64,000 bases of DNA from an uncultured Parabacteroides sp. (GTDB lineage Bacteria; Bacteroidota; Bacteroidia; Bacteroidales; Tannerellaceae), in NCBI GenBank assembly GCA_900552465.1, contig URZO01000003.1:1-64000 (forward strand). The letters run 5' to 3'. The notes under the pieces are model-generated. The model had not been told where the DNA came from and did not search any database. It saw nothing but the letters and a program-made list of their open reading frames with translations. Positions 25,724 to 34,160 of the stretch are shown here, piece by piece. The position numbers and the translations under genes are program-made. Within the stretch, counting starts at the first letter, position 1, and each line of letters begins with the position of its first letter.

Positions 25724-27199
25724 TCACTTTGCAAACCTTACATCCGTCCCCTTATCTTCTTTTGCTTTAATTGCCAGCGCCCGGCCCTGCACCTTCACCT
25801 TGCCGGTTATGAACTCGGGAATATTGAACGACTTCATAAAGCTATGATAAAAATCCGTTTCTTTCTGGGGTAACAAGAATGGCTTTCCGACTTTGCCGTC
25901 TTCACCGATGTAAGCAATATACGGACGCGTATACAGACCGTCCATCCGCCGGCTACTGAAAACAAACCAGCGGCTGTTGCTGCTCCAAGAATGATAGCTA
26001 TCCACATCATCGCTGTTCACTTCCGTCAACGGACGGCTCACACCTGTAGAAAGATCCGCCAGATACAAATCGGCATCTTTATGCCAGATAGAAAAATTAC
26101 CATAACCGGATAAGGTATATAAAAGGTAACGCCCATCGGGAGAAACACGTGGAAAAGAGGCGCTCATTCCACCGCTCTTTGCGTTATAGAGCGTATCGAC
26201 CTGTGTACCGAAAGCACGTGTTTCCGGATCAAAGGAAATGGAGCAAAGATTGTATTTGATCTCCGAATACTCCCGCGGAATCGGACGGGCCTCCGCCGTA
26301 CAGAAATAAAGTGTCTTTCCGTCTGGAGAGAAGGTCGGAAACGTCTCGAAGGCATCTTTTGAGAATATCTTGGAAGTCGTCACAATCTCGTGCTTCTGCA
26401 CATCGTAGACAACGACATCGGATACCTCATCGTAGACCTCCACTCTGTTCTTGTCATTCAGATGAAACGCCTGCTTGGTTGTGTTCACCGAAAAGGCGAC
26501 ATATTTGCCGGAAGGATGCCAGGAGGGATAAACCAGAGAAGATATCGTCTCTTTGGTCTTCGTATTCAGCTTTTCAATTTTACCGCCATCGACCAGGATC
26601 GTGCCGGGAAAAGTCTCACGCATGTGAAACAGCATCTTATCCGGATTCTGCATACAAAACGAATGGCAGTTCACACAGTTATTGCCACTCATCTTATTTT
26701 CGATAATAGCGCTTTGTGTATAGTTTTCCAGATTCCGCTGATAGATTCCCATCTTGTTCCACAACTCATATCCCGGATCTATCAGACGATAAGCCAGATA
26801 AGAGTCGACTTTTTCCCGTGCGACCTGAATCGGGAAAGGTGCATATTCCACCCACTCGTTTCCCTGCTTCTCCTGAACAGTTACACGGATCGATTGGCCT
26901 GCTGCCGATTCCAACAGCTTCTTCCATTTGGAAGCAGGTATCACAATACTGCCTTTCTTTCCTCTTACCTCAAATTGCTGTCCGTCAGACGAAAAAAATG
27001 CACGGACATTCGTATTCCTATCCTTTAAAGCAAAATTCAGAGGAGCGATATTGGGTGGGATAATCACACCGGCATAATCAGGAAAAATAGCAGGCGTCTC
27101 ATCCAATGTCCGGCTCACTTTCACCGAGTCGGAACAAGACAACAATGCTGCCAGCATCAATACATATAGATTCTTTCTTTCCATCTTCTTACACATCAT
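25724..27199 (-). CDS. TolB-like (PD40) lipoprotein with a c-type haem motif
   Basis: 491 aa. A lipoprotein signal ends AALLSC, counted from MERKNLYVLML (27184) or from the coupled start at 27199. A CxxCH motif (NNCVNCHSF) near residue 175 is the covalent c-type haem attachment signature. The second half has beta-propeller repeats of the TolB/WD40-like kind (YPSWHPSGKYVAFSVN, FPTFSPDGKTLYFCTA, FPRVSPDGRYLLYTLSG, YHSWSSNSRWFVFSSRR). It would face the periplasm or be surface exposed. The ATG overlaps the stop of the upstream DUF6057-like gene by ATGA, so the two are translationally coupled and probably work together. Function unknown; whether haem is really bound is uncertain with only one motif. 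Confidence 0.8.
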   Translation of the reverse strand: MMCKKMERKNLYVLMLAALLSCSDSVKVSRTLDETPAIFPDYAGVIIPPNIAPLNFALKDRNTNVRAFFSSDGQQFEVRGKKGSIVIPASKWKKLLESAAGQSIRVTVQEKQGNEWVEYAPFPIQVAREKVDSYLAYRLIDPGYELWNKMGIYQRNLENYTQSAIIENKMSGNNCVNCHSFCMQNPDKMLFHMRETFPGTILVDGGKIEKLNTKTKETISSLVYPSWHPSGKYVAFSVNTTKQAFHLNDKNRVEVYDEVSDVVVYDVQKHEIVTTSKIFSKDAFETFPTFSPDGKTLYFCTAEARPIPREYSEIKYNLCSISFDPETRAFGTQVDTLYNAKSGGMSASFPRVSPDGRYLLYTLSGYGNFSIWHKDADLYLADLSTGVSRPLTEVNSDDVDSYHSWSSNSRWFVFSSRRMDGLYTRPYIAYIGEDGKVGKPFLLPQKETDFYHSFMKSFNIPEFITGKVKVQGRALAIKAKEDKGTDVRFAK

Positions 27200-28950
27200 T
27201 TAAACATAAAATAAAACCAGTAAGTATTGCCATACGACCGGTTCAGCAGACCCGCAAGAGCACTGTTGTTCCGGTTTGCAAGCACCTGTTTTTTATAGTC
27301 AGCAAACCGGTTGACCACCGTTTCCGAAATATTGAACTGCTTCCAGTAGTCCGGTTCCTTTTCAGACATAACAATCACAGCTTCCTGAAAATGCAGGGGC
27401 AGGACAGGCAGCGATTCTGTTCCGTAGTATTTCTCCACGACTGTTTTAAAGCCTTCCAGGTCTTTGGCAAGTAAATACATGGCTCCCAAATACTGCATAG
27501 CGGCAGAATTTGCCGGTCCTTTTCTCAAAAGCAACTCCAGGTCTCCGGTCAGTCCGTCTATCATGGCCAGAGAATTATGCTCCGGCAACATCCGCCTGCG
27601 GAGTCCCAACACAGGATCGTTTTCTACAGCTTCGTCATTATACAAATATTTACGCTGTGCACTGGCCCAATCCCGGTAAGCGAATGTCTTTTCCAAAATC
27701 GATATGTATTTCTCCGCAACCGGATAAGCGCCATAGATCAGGTTTGTCTGTACCAGCCTTTTCAACATACGGGGATTCCCATTCTCCATGGCACTGACAT
27801 ACCCTTCAAAAGCCATTTCCTGGGCAGAAGCCGTCGCTCCCATCGTAAAGTAGATATCACTCAGCATACAGGATATATTTTCCGACTTATTCCACTGCAC
27901 AATCAGCCCTTGCGGTCCGTGCTGGTCGAAGTTGAACATTTTGTCCGACAGTTCTCCCCTATTCGCCAACGCCATATTCAGATGACACATATACAAGAAG
28001 TTGGTCAGTTTGCCTTTACATTCTTCTATCGTCTTATCCCATTGTTCCGTACGGGCAAAGTAGTCCAGTTTCTTCAGTCTTAATGCTTTCGTGTCGCTGA
28101 ACTTAGGAATTCCCCACCATAAAATACCGCCAATCACGGCTAACTGCCCTACACAACAGATTCCGGCAATCAGCTTCTTTTCCGGCAATCCCTTTTTATT
28201 GCGGAAAAAGAAGGCAACCAGCATAACCAAAGGCAGACAGATCCAGGAATAATAGATAATACTCTTGGGATGGAGCGTATTATGATAATACAAGTCCGGC
28301 GCAAAAACCCACCGGTATTCCCCCATCAAAGAGAAATAGACGGCACCAAGCCCTAACAACAAAACTTCAGCCATCCCGACTAATGAGATATACCATTCAG
28401 GCGTTTTCCGAAGCAGTTCGTACAAACAAACCATCCCGGCAAACAACAGCGCAACAGACCCTGCCAGCCAGAACAACACCGGAGCCAAAACACATCCTGC
28501 GATCAAACGAAAGAGATCCTTCCGTATCCGCATATATCCATAAAGCACCGCCGTCATCATCAAATAGCAAACAGTTCCCTGCACCCGGTAATTAAAATCG
28601 AAATGGGCAAATAGCAGAGCCAGCACGGGCAACACATATAATAAAATGAAAAGCCCCGAAGACGGAGCAATCCGCTTAACAATACCAGCCATACAAATAC
28701 CGACTCCGGTCAACAAAGCCGCAACAACAACCGGCCCGACATAAGGCAGGATGAAGAACTGCACCAGAAACTCCGCCACCAGCATGGACAAGCCACCGGG
28801 CAAAACAAGTTTATCCAGTACATACGTTTTTGAGAACAAGAACAACTGGCTTTGTTCTATATAGTAAAAGTGATACTCGAAACTCGTTTGCAAGAAAGCG
28901 AACAAAGCTCCGAAAACAATCAACCAAAAGGCAACAAGTTTATATTTCAT
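27196..28950 (-). CDS. Multi-pass inner-membrane protein, DUF6057-like
   Basis: 584 aa. The first 270 residues contain about eight hydrophobic segments, beginning VAFWLIVFGALFAFLQTSF and ending VGQLAVIGGILWWGIP. The rest is a soluble helical region rich in TPR-like pairs (WDKTIEECKGKLTNFLYMCHL, ATASAQEMAFEGYVSAMEN). I match it to the Bacteroidetes family DUF6057 from memory, with moderate certainty. It overlaps the haem-motif lipoprotein gene by 4 bases and lies 11 bases after the duplicated ABC ATPase, so the three probably form one operon. No activity is known. Confidence 0.7.
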   Translation of the reverse strand: MKYKLVAFWLIVFGALFAFLQTSFEYHFYYIEQSQLFLFSKTYVLDKLVLPGGLSMLVAEFLVQFFILPYVGPVVVAALLTGVGICMAGIVKRIAPSSGLFILLYVLPVLALLFAHFDFNYRVQGTVCYLMMTAVLYGYMRIRKDLFRLIAGCVLAPVLFWLAGSVALLFAGMVCLYELLRKTPEWYISLVGMAEVLLLGLGAVYFSLMGEYRWVFAPDLYYHNTLHPKSIIYYSWICLPLVMLVAFFFRNKKGLPEKKLIAGICCVGQLAVIGGILWWGIPKFSDTKALRLKKLDYFARTEQWDKTIEECKGKLTNFLYMCHLNMALANRGELSDKMFNFDQHGPQGLIVQWNKSENISCMLSDIYFTMGATASAQEMAFEGYVSAMENGNPRMLKRLVQTNLIYGAYPVAEKYISILEKTFAYRDWASAQRKYLYNDEAVENDPVLGLRRRMLPEHNSLAMIDGLTGDLELLLRKGPANSAAMQYLGAMYLLAKDLEGFKTVVEKYYGTESLPVLPLHFQEAVIVMSEKEPDYWKQFNISETVVNRFADYKKQVLANRNNSALAGLLNRSYGNTYWFYFMFK

Positions 28951-28961
28951 CAGACAAAACC

Positions 28962-30431
28962 TTAAGCGTGTTTAACTAATCGAAAATGTTTATCCACCGA
29001 AGCCGGCAACTCGTGCGGATAATGTGTCACATAAATCAACGTCTTCCCCGGACGCGCGCAGAACTGCTCGATAATAGCAGCCGCTTTCTTCTTATTGCTT
29101 ACATCCAATCCGTGCAATGGCTCATCCAAGATAATCAGGTCCGGATCTTTCACAAAAGCACGGGCCAGAAGCGCCAGACGCTGTTCACCGGAGGACAGCG
29201 TGAGGAAAGAACGGTCTTTCAGCTCTTCGATACCGAAAACACACATCCAGTCCAGCGCAACCTTCTGTTGCTGCTGCGTACATTTCCGGTACAGCCCGAT
29301 AGAATCGAAAAAGCCGGAACCGACAATATTCAGAGTGGGCACATTCTCCATATAGAAAAGATGCATCTCCGGCGAGACATAGCCGATACGTTTCTTTATA
29401 TCCCAAATACTTTCTCCCGAACCCCGTTTCCGGTCAAACAAGTAGAGCGTATTGGCATACGATTGTGGATTATCGGCATAAATCAGACTAAGCAAAGTTG
29501 ACTTGCCCGCCCCGTTCGGACCGAACAAAGCCCATTTCTCACCGTTCTTCACCTCCCAATCCAACTCTTTCAGAATCGTACGGCTACCATATTTAATAGA
29601 TACATGTTCCATCCGGAAAGTTACGGTATGCGTGGAAGGCTCCTTCAGCGGCTCCACCGGAAGCGAGAGCGGTGCCATCCGGAACGGATCCGTTTTTCCT
29701 TCGGAAGGAAACATATCCGCAATCAGGTCCGTTTGCCGTAGAAACTCTTCACGGCTGCAAACCGGCAGACATCTGCGTTGTTTGACCGGCAAAACATGAG
29801 TGATCATTTCCGGTATATCATCCGGATTAGAGAGCAGCAAGATGACTTGTACGCCCTCCAACTTCGTCATTTGCTGAAGCATTTCCACCAAAACTCCGCG
29901 CGAAGGCGCATCGAGTCCGATAAACGGATTATCCAAAATCAACACATGCGGCCGCTTCAACAAGGTTCGTACGATCAGGAACTTTCGCAGTTCCCCGCTG
30001 GAAAGAAAGAGGAGCTTCTTCGGCAAGAGTTCTTCTATCCCGAACAAAGATAACACTTTATGAAAATCTTCCGTTCCGACGTGTTCACTTAATATCTCTT
30101 CTATCGTGGGAATATCATCTGTTTCCGTCGAATGCCAGCGTTGCTGGTAGTAAGAGTTGCGACAATCGGCCAGGGAGTAAATATCTTTAAAAGCAATGCT
30201 TTTCACCAAATCACTTACATTTCCTTCATATCCGAAAGTTATTTCTCCTTCTTTTAATGCGAATTTACGCTGCATGACATCAGCTATCAGCGTCTTGCCT
30301 GCACCGTTCGGACCGATAACAGCCCATTGTTGTCCCTCTTCTATCGTCCAGTTAAGAGGTTCTTCGAAACGCAGTTCCGGCAAACGGGTGACTACATTCC
30401 GGATGTTTACCATTATATTCCTATTTTCCAT
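28962..30431 (-). CDS. Duplicated ABC ATPase, ModF-like
   Basis: 489 aa with two ABC cassettes and no membrane segment. NBD1: Walker A GPNGAGKT near 38, signature LSSGELRKF, Walker B LILDNPFIGLD. NBD2: GPNGAGKST near 305, LSSGEQRLALLARA, LIILDEPLHGLD. In NBD1 the usual catalytic Glu after Walker B is Asn (DNP), so site 1 probably binds but barely hydrolyses ATP. The two-cassette form and the text of both halves resemble ModF, often linked to molybdate transport, but no modABC genes are near. It may instead be a soluble regulatory ABC protein. It heads a likely operon with the DUF6057-like and haem-motif genes and has a -7 element at 30452-30459. Confidence 0.85.
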   Translation of the reverse strand: MENRNIMVNIRNVVTRLPELRFEEPLNWTIEEGQQWAVIGPNGAGKTLIADVMQRKFALKEGEITFGYEGNVSDLVKSIAFKDIYSLADCRNSYYQQRWHSTETDDIPTIEEILSEHVGTEDFHKVLSLFGIEELLPKKLLFLSSGELRKFLIVRTLLKRPHVLILDNPFIGLDAPSRGVLVEMLQQMTKLEGVQVILLLSNPDDIPEMITHVLPVKQRRCLPVCSREEFLRQTDLIADMFPSEGKTDPFRMAPLSLPVEPLKEPSTHTVTFRMEHVSIKYGSRTILKELDWEVKNGEKWALFGPNGAGKSTLLSLIYADNPQSYANTLYLFDRKRGSGESIWDIKKRIGYVSPEMHLFYMENVPTLNIVGSGFFDSIGLYRKCTQQQQKVALDWMCVFGIEELKDRSFLTLSSGEQRLALLARAFVKDPDLIILDEPLHGLDVSNKKKAAAIIEQFCARPGKTLIYVTHYPHELPASVDKHFRLVKHA

Positions 30432-30451
30432 CGTCTTTCTATTACACGTAG

Positions 30452-30459
30452 CAAAGGTA
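30452..30459 (-). promoter_or_regulatory. -7 element for the duplicated ABC ATPase gene
   Basis: On the minus strand TACCTTTG matches TAnnTTTG, 20 bases before the ATG at 30431. It sits directly after the hairpin at 30466-30493, so the upstream transcript should end before this gene starts. Confidence 0.5.
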
Positions 30460-30603
30460 ACAGAAAAGGGGGAACTCTCACAAGCTCCCCCTTCCTATTT
30501 TGTACAGGTTTATATGTTTATGTATTCCTTCGCAAATTAGTTACTCAAAAATAGACCTGTACCTTATCCCAACGTTCGTTTCAAAAATACACTTAAACTA
30601 TTT
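30460..30603 (-). ncRNA. Candidate small non-coding RNA between argB and the ABC ATPase gene
   Basis: A -7 match TATATTTG lies at 30610-30617 on the minus strand. About 110 bases downstream a strong GC-rich hairpin plus T run (30466-30493) would end the transcript. In between is a second pairing element: GTACAGGT (minus strand, 30562-30555) with ACCTGTAC (30509-30502), extended by three more pairs after one mismatch. No reading frame of note lies in it. The predicted RNA is about 130-140 nt. This could also be only the long 3' tail of argB. I cannot assign it to a known RNA family. Confidence 0.4.
30466..30493 (-). terminator. Intrinsic terminator upstream of the ABC ATPase gene
   Basis: AAGGGGGA (30466-30473) pairs with TCCCCCTT (30486-30493); on the minus strand TTTT follows the stem. 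It would end the argB transcript or the candidate small RNA. Confidence 0.7.
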
Positions 30604-30696
30604 ACGCTACAAATATAATAATTAATTTTACTTATTATCATTATAGTCGTCATTTTTGTTGCAAAACATAATTTCTACAACAAATTTAGTAACAGA

Positions 30697-31464
30697 TTAA
30701 AAGACATGCGTACCTTTTCCCTGATGAATCTCCGAAGCCTGCGTGATAATCACCTCCCTGACCCCGGCATCGATTGCCTGGAATGAGTTCTCCAGCTTGG
30801 GAATCATGCCTCCCTGGATAACGCCATCTTCCACAAACTGCTTGAAGGCCGCGCGGTCTATTTCCGGAATCACGCTTTCGTCATCGTTCTCATCTCTCAA
30901 CACTCCTTTCTTTTCAAAGCAGAACATCAGGGTTACATCAAAATGTTTCGCCAGGGCTTTTGCTGCTTCTCCTGCGATCGTATCAGCATTCGTATTCAAC
31001 ATATTTCCCTGTTTATCATGTGTAAGAGGGGCCAGAACCGGAACGATGCCCTGATGAATAAGGGATGCCAACAAATCAGCGTTCACCTCTTTCACATCTC
31101 CTACAAAGCCATAGTCGACCTCTCCTACCGGACGTTTGTCCGAGCGCATCAGGTTCATATCCGCGCCGGTCAGCCCGAGCGCATTCACACCTAAAGCCTG
31201 CAGGCCGGCTACGATATTCTTGTTAACAAGCCCTCCGTAAACCATCGTGACCACTTTCAACGTTTCCGCATCCGTAATCCGGCGTCCGCCCACCATCTTG
31301 CTCTCGATACCCAACTGCGCAGCCAGCTTTGTGGCAGAACGTCCGCCTCCGTGCACCAGCACTTTATAACCTTCCACCTGTGAAAAGTCGTTCAACAATT
31401 TGCGAAGCGTTTCTTCTTCTTCAACAATCTTACCTCCCACCTTAATCAGCGTAAGTTTCTCCAT
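30697..31464 (-). CDS. argB: Acetylglutamate kinase (or succinylglutamate kinase)
   Basis: 255 aa, amino-acid kinase fold. Phosphorylates the gamma carboxyl of N-acylglutamate with ATP, second step of arginine synthesis. Visible motifs: LIKVGGKIVEEEE with the phosphate-binding Lys, VLVHGGGRSATKLAAQLGI near residue 36, GGRRITDAETLKVVTMVY near 58, and NTNADTIAGEAAKALA near 160. C-terminal GGMIPKLENSFQAIDAGV binds the nucleotide. The family in Bacteroides can use succinylated intermediates, and the sequence alone does not tell which acyl group this copy takes. No other arg gene is adjacent. A -7 element at 31493-31500 serves it. Confidence 0.9.
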   Translation of the reverse strand: MEKLTLIKVGGKIVEEEETLRKLLNDFSQVEGYKVLVHGGGRSATKLAAQLGIESKMVGGRRITDAETLKVVTMVYGGLVNKNIVAGLQALGVNALGLTGADMNLMRSDKRPVGEVDYGFVGDVKEVNADLLASLIHQGIVPVLAPLTHDKQGNMLNTNADTIAGEAAKALAKHFDVTLMFCFEKKGVLRDENDDESVIPEIDRAAFKQFVEDGVIQGGMIPKLENSFQAIDAGVREVIITQASEIHQGKGTHVF

Positions 31465-31492
31465 CTTCCAAATTCTTTTAAAATTTTTGCGC

Positions 31493-31500
31493 CAAAGGTA
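31493..31500 (-). promoter_or_regulatory. -7 element for argB
   Basis: TACCTTTG on the minus strand, 28 bases before the ATG at 31464. It is back-to-back with the tRNA promoter at 31522-31529; only 21 bases separate the two -7 elements. Confidence 0.55.
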
Positions 31501-31521
31501 CTAAAAAATAAAAGATTTATA

Positions 31522-31529
31522 TACTTTTG
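31522..31529 (+). promoter_or_regulatory. -7 element for tRNA-Gly
   Basis: TACTTTTG matches TAnnTTTG and ends 11 bases before the mature tRNA 5' end at 31541, the expected distance for a short 5' leader. Confidence 0.6.
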
Positions 31530-31540
31530 CACCATCCAAC

Positions 31541-31613
31541 GCGGTAGTAGCTCAGTTGGTAGAGCATCAGCTTCCCAAGCTGAGGGTCACGAGTTCGAGC
31601 CTCGCCTACCGCT
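31541..31613 (+). tRNA. tRNA-Gly (anticodon CCC)
   Basis: 73 nt fold as a cloverleaf. Acceptor GCGGTAG (31541-31547) pairs with CTACCGC (31606-31612). D arm GCTC/GAGC. Anticodon stem TCAGC/GCTGA with loop TTCCCAA, giving anticodon CCC for GGG codons. T arm ACGAG/CTCGC around TTCGAGC has one A-C mismatch at its base. CCA is not encoded. A terminator follows at 31622-31657. Confidence 0.95.
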
Positions 31614-31621
31614 CATTTAAC

Positions 31622-31657
31622 AAAAAAGCATTTACATATCGATGTAAATGCTTTTTT
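31622..31657. terminator. Bidirectional terminator after tRNA-Gly
   Basis: AAAAAAGCATTTACAT (31622-31637) pairs perfectly with ATGTAAATGCTTTTTT (31642-31657) around ATCG. A and T runs on both flanks let it serve the tRNA and the convergent gene at 31662. Confidence 0.9.
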
Positions 31658-31661
31658 ATTT

Positions 31662-32273
31662 CTATAGTAGCGGCTTCAATTCCTTTTCAAATATCTCCCG
31701 GCTAATAATACGGTAATGAGGTGAATAGGTGTCTTCAAAGACTTTGCTGTGATGTCCGACATACTCTCCCCTGTCCAACCGTTCTTCAATTTCTTTCCGA
31801 TCGGCTTCATAACCGGGCAAAGTCAGTTTCATGGAACGGATAATCGCCTCGATCTGAAGCCACTCCTTTTTCCACTCGGCAACCGTTACAGGCCGGATGC
31901 CGTTTACACTGCGGACAAAGGCATCGAAAAAGGTATTATAGGGAATCTGTCCGGTTTTGATAACCGAGAGGTTTACCCGAAGGAAGTTTCCCTCCCAGCC
32001 AGTCGGCTCGGCAATATCGCCGGAACATTCCGTGTAGGAAGCAAGTTCGTGACGCAGATAATTACCGGCAGCCACTGTATCGCCGATGATATGCCCGGGA
32101 CCGAACTTATCCTGAAAGAAATTCTTATACAGGTCTTTTAATGTCGATTTCGGATAAGTCTGCATCTGGCAGGAGACAGCGGCACGCACTGCCGTCTCAA
32201 AATCCGGCTTCTCCGCCGCCGAAAGAGAGAGGCAAAGAAGCAGGAATAAAGTCATAACGCTATACGTACGCAT
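31662..32273 (-). CDS. Secreted protein of unknown function
   Basis: 203 aa. MRTYSVMTLFLLLCLSLSAAEK is a cleavable signal peptide, so the mature protein is periplasmic or exported. The mature part is mostly helical and contains DLYKNFFQDKFGPGHIIGD, GWEGNFLRVNLSVIKTG and a C-terminal GHHSKVFEDTYSPHYRIISREIFEKEL with several histidines that could bind a metal. I do not recognise the family. It starts 4 bases after the TlpA-like gene and shares its transcript, so it may act on the same redox or envelope process. Confidence 0.8.
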   Translation of the reverse strand: MRTYSVMTLFLLLCLSLSAAEKPDFETAVRAAVSCQMQTYPKSTLKDLYKNFFQDKFGPGHIIGDTVAAGNYLRHELASYTECSGDIAEPTGWEGNFLRVNLSVIKTGQIPYNTFFDAFVRSVNGIRPVTVAEWKKEWLQIEAIIRSMKLTLPGYEADRKEIEERLDRGEYVGHHSKVFEDTYSPHYRIISREIFEKELKPLL

Positions 32274-32277
32274 CGTT

Positions 32278-33261
32278 CTACTTGATTACTTCCTTCAGTT
32301 TCTGATGTAAATCCTCACCGGTTATATTCTTAGCGATAATCACACCGTCCGGGTCCAACAAAACATTGGCAGGAATGCCACGCACGCCGTAGAGCGCCGG
32401 TATTTCGGAATCCCAGTATTTCAGGTCGGAAAGATGTGTCCAGGTCAAGTTATCATCGGCAATCGCTTTCAGCCATTTGCTTTTATCCTTATCTAAGGAA
32501 ATCCCAATAATGGTGAAGTTCTTATCCTTATATTCGTTGAAAGCCTTGACTACATTCGGATTCTCGCGACGGCAGGGCGGACACCAGGATGCCCAGAAAT
32601 CCAACAAGACATATTTGCCCCGGAAATCAGAAAGCGATACCGAAACGCCTGCCGTATCAGGTAAAGAAAACTCCGGTGCAGTCTTACCAATCTGCACGTT
32701 TTCAAGCTGCTTGATGATGCCATCCAAATCTTTCACATACGGGCAATCGGCCAATGCCGGCGAAATCCGGGCACGGGTCGCCTTCAAGTCGTCCAGCGGC
32801 AGTTGATAAGTAAAATAGCGATAGAGGTAGAAGGCGGCGGCAGGTGAATCCGGATACTTGGCGATCAGGCTGTCGATGTCGTAGCCATCCTCAAAAACCT
32901 TGTCGGCATTCTCCTGAAAGACAGTATTTATTGGTGAGTTCTGCACCGTAATCGTCTCTCCGTCATCACCAATCTTTACATCCATAGTCGTATTCTCGAC
33001 AAAAAGCTGAACCGGGTAATCCATATTCTCGGTTGCCAGACCAAATAATAAAGGCTGGTCTACTTCTCCTTTAAACGTAAACTTCCCGTCTTTCACTTCG
33101 GCTGTGTCGACATCAAAAAACATTTTATTCCGGAATGACTTGAGGTAGATTTTACCTTCCGGCATACCGGCTACCTCACCGTTTATCACATAACCTTTCG
33201 GCGTTTCCTGGCAACTTGCCAACGTCAGGGCCACCAGGGCTGTTACTGCTAATCGTTTCAT
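32278..33261 (-). CDS. TlpA-like thiol-disulfide oxidoreductase lipoprotein with DUF4369 domain
   Basis: 327 aa. Lipoprotein signal with lipobox LASC near residue 17. Residues 25-110 match the Bacteroidetes DUF4369 domain (GYVINGEVAGMPEGKIYLKS). The C-terminal thioredoxin fold (about 190-327) has the redox motif WASWCPPCRREN, followed by the cis-Pro segment GVRGIPANVLLDPDG. Members reduce or exchange disulfides in the periplasm. First gene of a two-gene unit with the secreted protein at 31662. Confidence 0.9.
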   Translation of the reverse strand: MKRLAVTALVALTLASCQETPKGYVINGEVAGMPEGKIYLKSFRNKMFFDVDTAEVKDGKFTFKGEVDQPLLFGLATENMDYPVQLFVENTTMDVKIGDDGETITVQNSPINTVFQENADKVFEDGYDIDSLIAKYPDSPAAAFYLYRYFTYQLPLDDLKATRARISPALADCPYVKDLDGIIKQLENVQIGKTAPEFSLPDTAGVSVSLSDFRGKYVLLDFWASWCPPCRRENPNVVKAFNEYKDKNFTIIGISLDKDKSKWLKAIADDNLTWTHLSDLKYWDSEIPALYGVRGIPANVLLDPDGVIIAKNITGEDLHQKLKEVIK

Positions 33262-33277
33262 TTTATCTGTTTATTTA

Positions 33278-34051
33278 TTATTTAACTTGAGGATGATGAT
33301 ATCTTCCTTTTTTCAGCGTCTCCTTGCCATACTCGATTGCCCGGACGGGACAACGGTGGATACAGGCGACACACTGCACACAGGTATTCGACCAAACCGG
33401 CTTCCCTTCCTGTAAGGTAATCGTTCCGGTAGGACAAATGCGCTCACACAATCCGCAGGAAATACAGGCGTCCGTCGCCCGGAATGAGTTTCTTCCGATT
33501 GCCAGATGGGCAAAAAGAGGATAGACAAGCCGGCTTTTCAGGAAAGGCATGCTTCCTTGCGTATATAAACCGGAATCTTGCCGGCGGCGGATTGCATCTA
33601 CGATTTCCCCGACCCGCGCAGGTGCTTCCTGCAACTTTCGTTCTTCCACCTCTTTACTGTCCACATCGAAACCGGGCAGCAGGATATAGTTATTCGGCAT
33701 AATCACGGAATAGGCGGCAGTAAGCGGTAAACGCCGTTTGCGCAAGGCTTTCTCCAAAAGCTGATCTGCATATCCGCATTCATCTCCACAGGTAGAAACG
33801 GAATATACGGGCTGTCCGGCATATCCTTCTAACACCAACCGAGAGATAAAACGGGTCACCGGCACCGCCGGCCCCCAGGAATGCACAGGATAGACAAACA
33901 GTATCTTTTCATCCCGGCGGAGCGGATAAACCAGGTCTTTTTCCTCCTTACGCAATTCATCTGCAATCGGAATCAACGGCTCTCCTAACACCTCACCCAA
34001 GGCTTTTGCCACCCAAAGCGAATTACCTGTTCCTGTAAAGTAAAATATCAT
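33278..34051 (-). CDS. EFR1-type protein: flavodoxin domain plus two [4Fe-4S] clusters
   Basis: 257 aa from MIFYFTGTGNSLWVAKALGE at 34051; the longer open frame to 34108 would add 19 residues that disrupt the flavodoxin start, and the -7 element at 34073-34080 lies inside it. The first 150 residues are flavodoxin-like, with the phosphate loop TGTGNS. The C-terminal part has two ferredoxin motifs, CISCGLCERICPTGTI and CVQCVACIHRCPVRAI. It is a cytosolic electron carrier or redox enzyme, partner unknown. It stands apart from the TolC gene (34161) by its own promoter. Confidence 0.9.
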   Translation of the reverse strand: MIFYFTGTGNSLWVAKALGEVLGEPLIPIADELRKEEKDLVYPLRRDEKILFVYPVHSWGPAVPVTRFISRLVLEGYAGQPVYSVSTCGDECGYADQLLEKALRKRRLPLTAAYSVIMPNNYILLPGFDVDSKEVEERKLQEAPARVGEIVDAIRRRQDSGLYTQGSMPFLKSRLVYPLFAHLAIGRNSFRATDACISCGLCERICPTGTITLQEGKPVWSNTCVQCVACIHRCPVRAIEYGKETLKKGRYHHPQVK

Positions 34052-34072
34052 ATTCCTATTTTGTTTCAAATG

Positions 34073-34080
34073 CAAAAGTA
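34073..34080 (-). promoter_or_regulatory. -7 element for the EFR1-type gene
   Basis: TACTTTTG on the minus strand, 22 bases before the ATG at 34051. It supports the shorter start of that gene. Confidence 0.55.
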
Positions 34081-34160
34081 GGTATAATTCAAGAATATAT
34101 CTTACCATTGCCTTATTAAGAAACCTAAATAACAGTGTTATGACTACAATGGAGTTAAAA

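Noticed and set aside
28962..30431. Assigning the duplicated ABC ATPase the symbol modF
   Set aside because: The similarity is plausible, but no molybdate transport or cofactor genes are near and the operon partners differ, so only a ModF-like label is justified.
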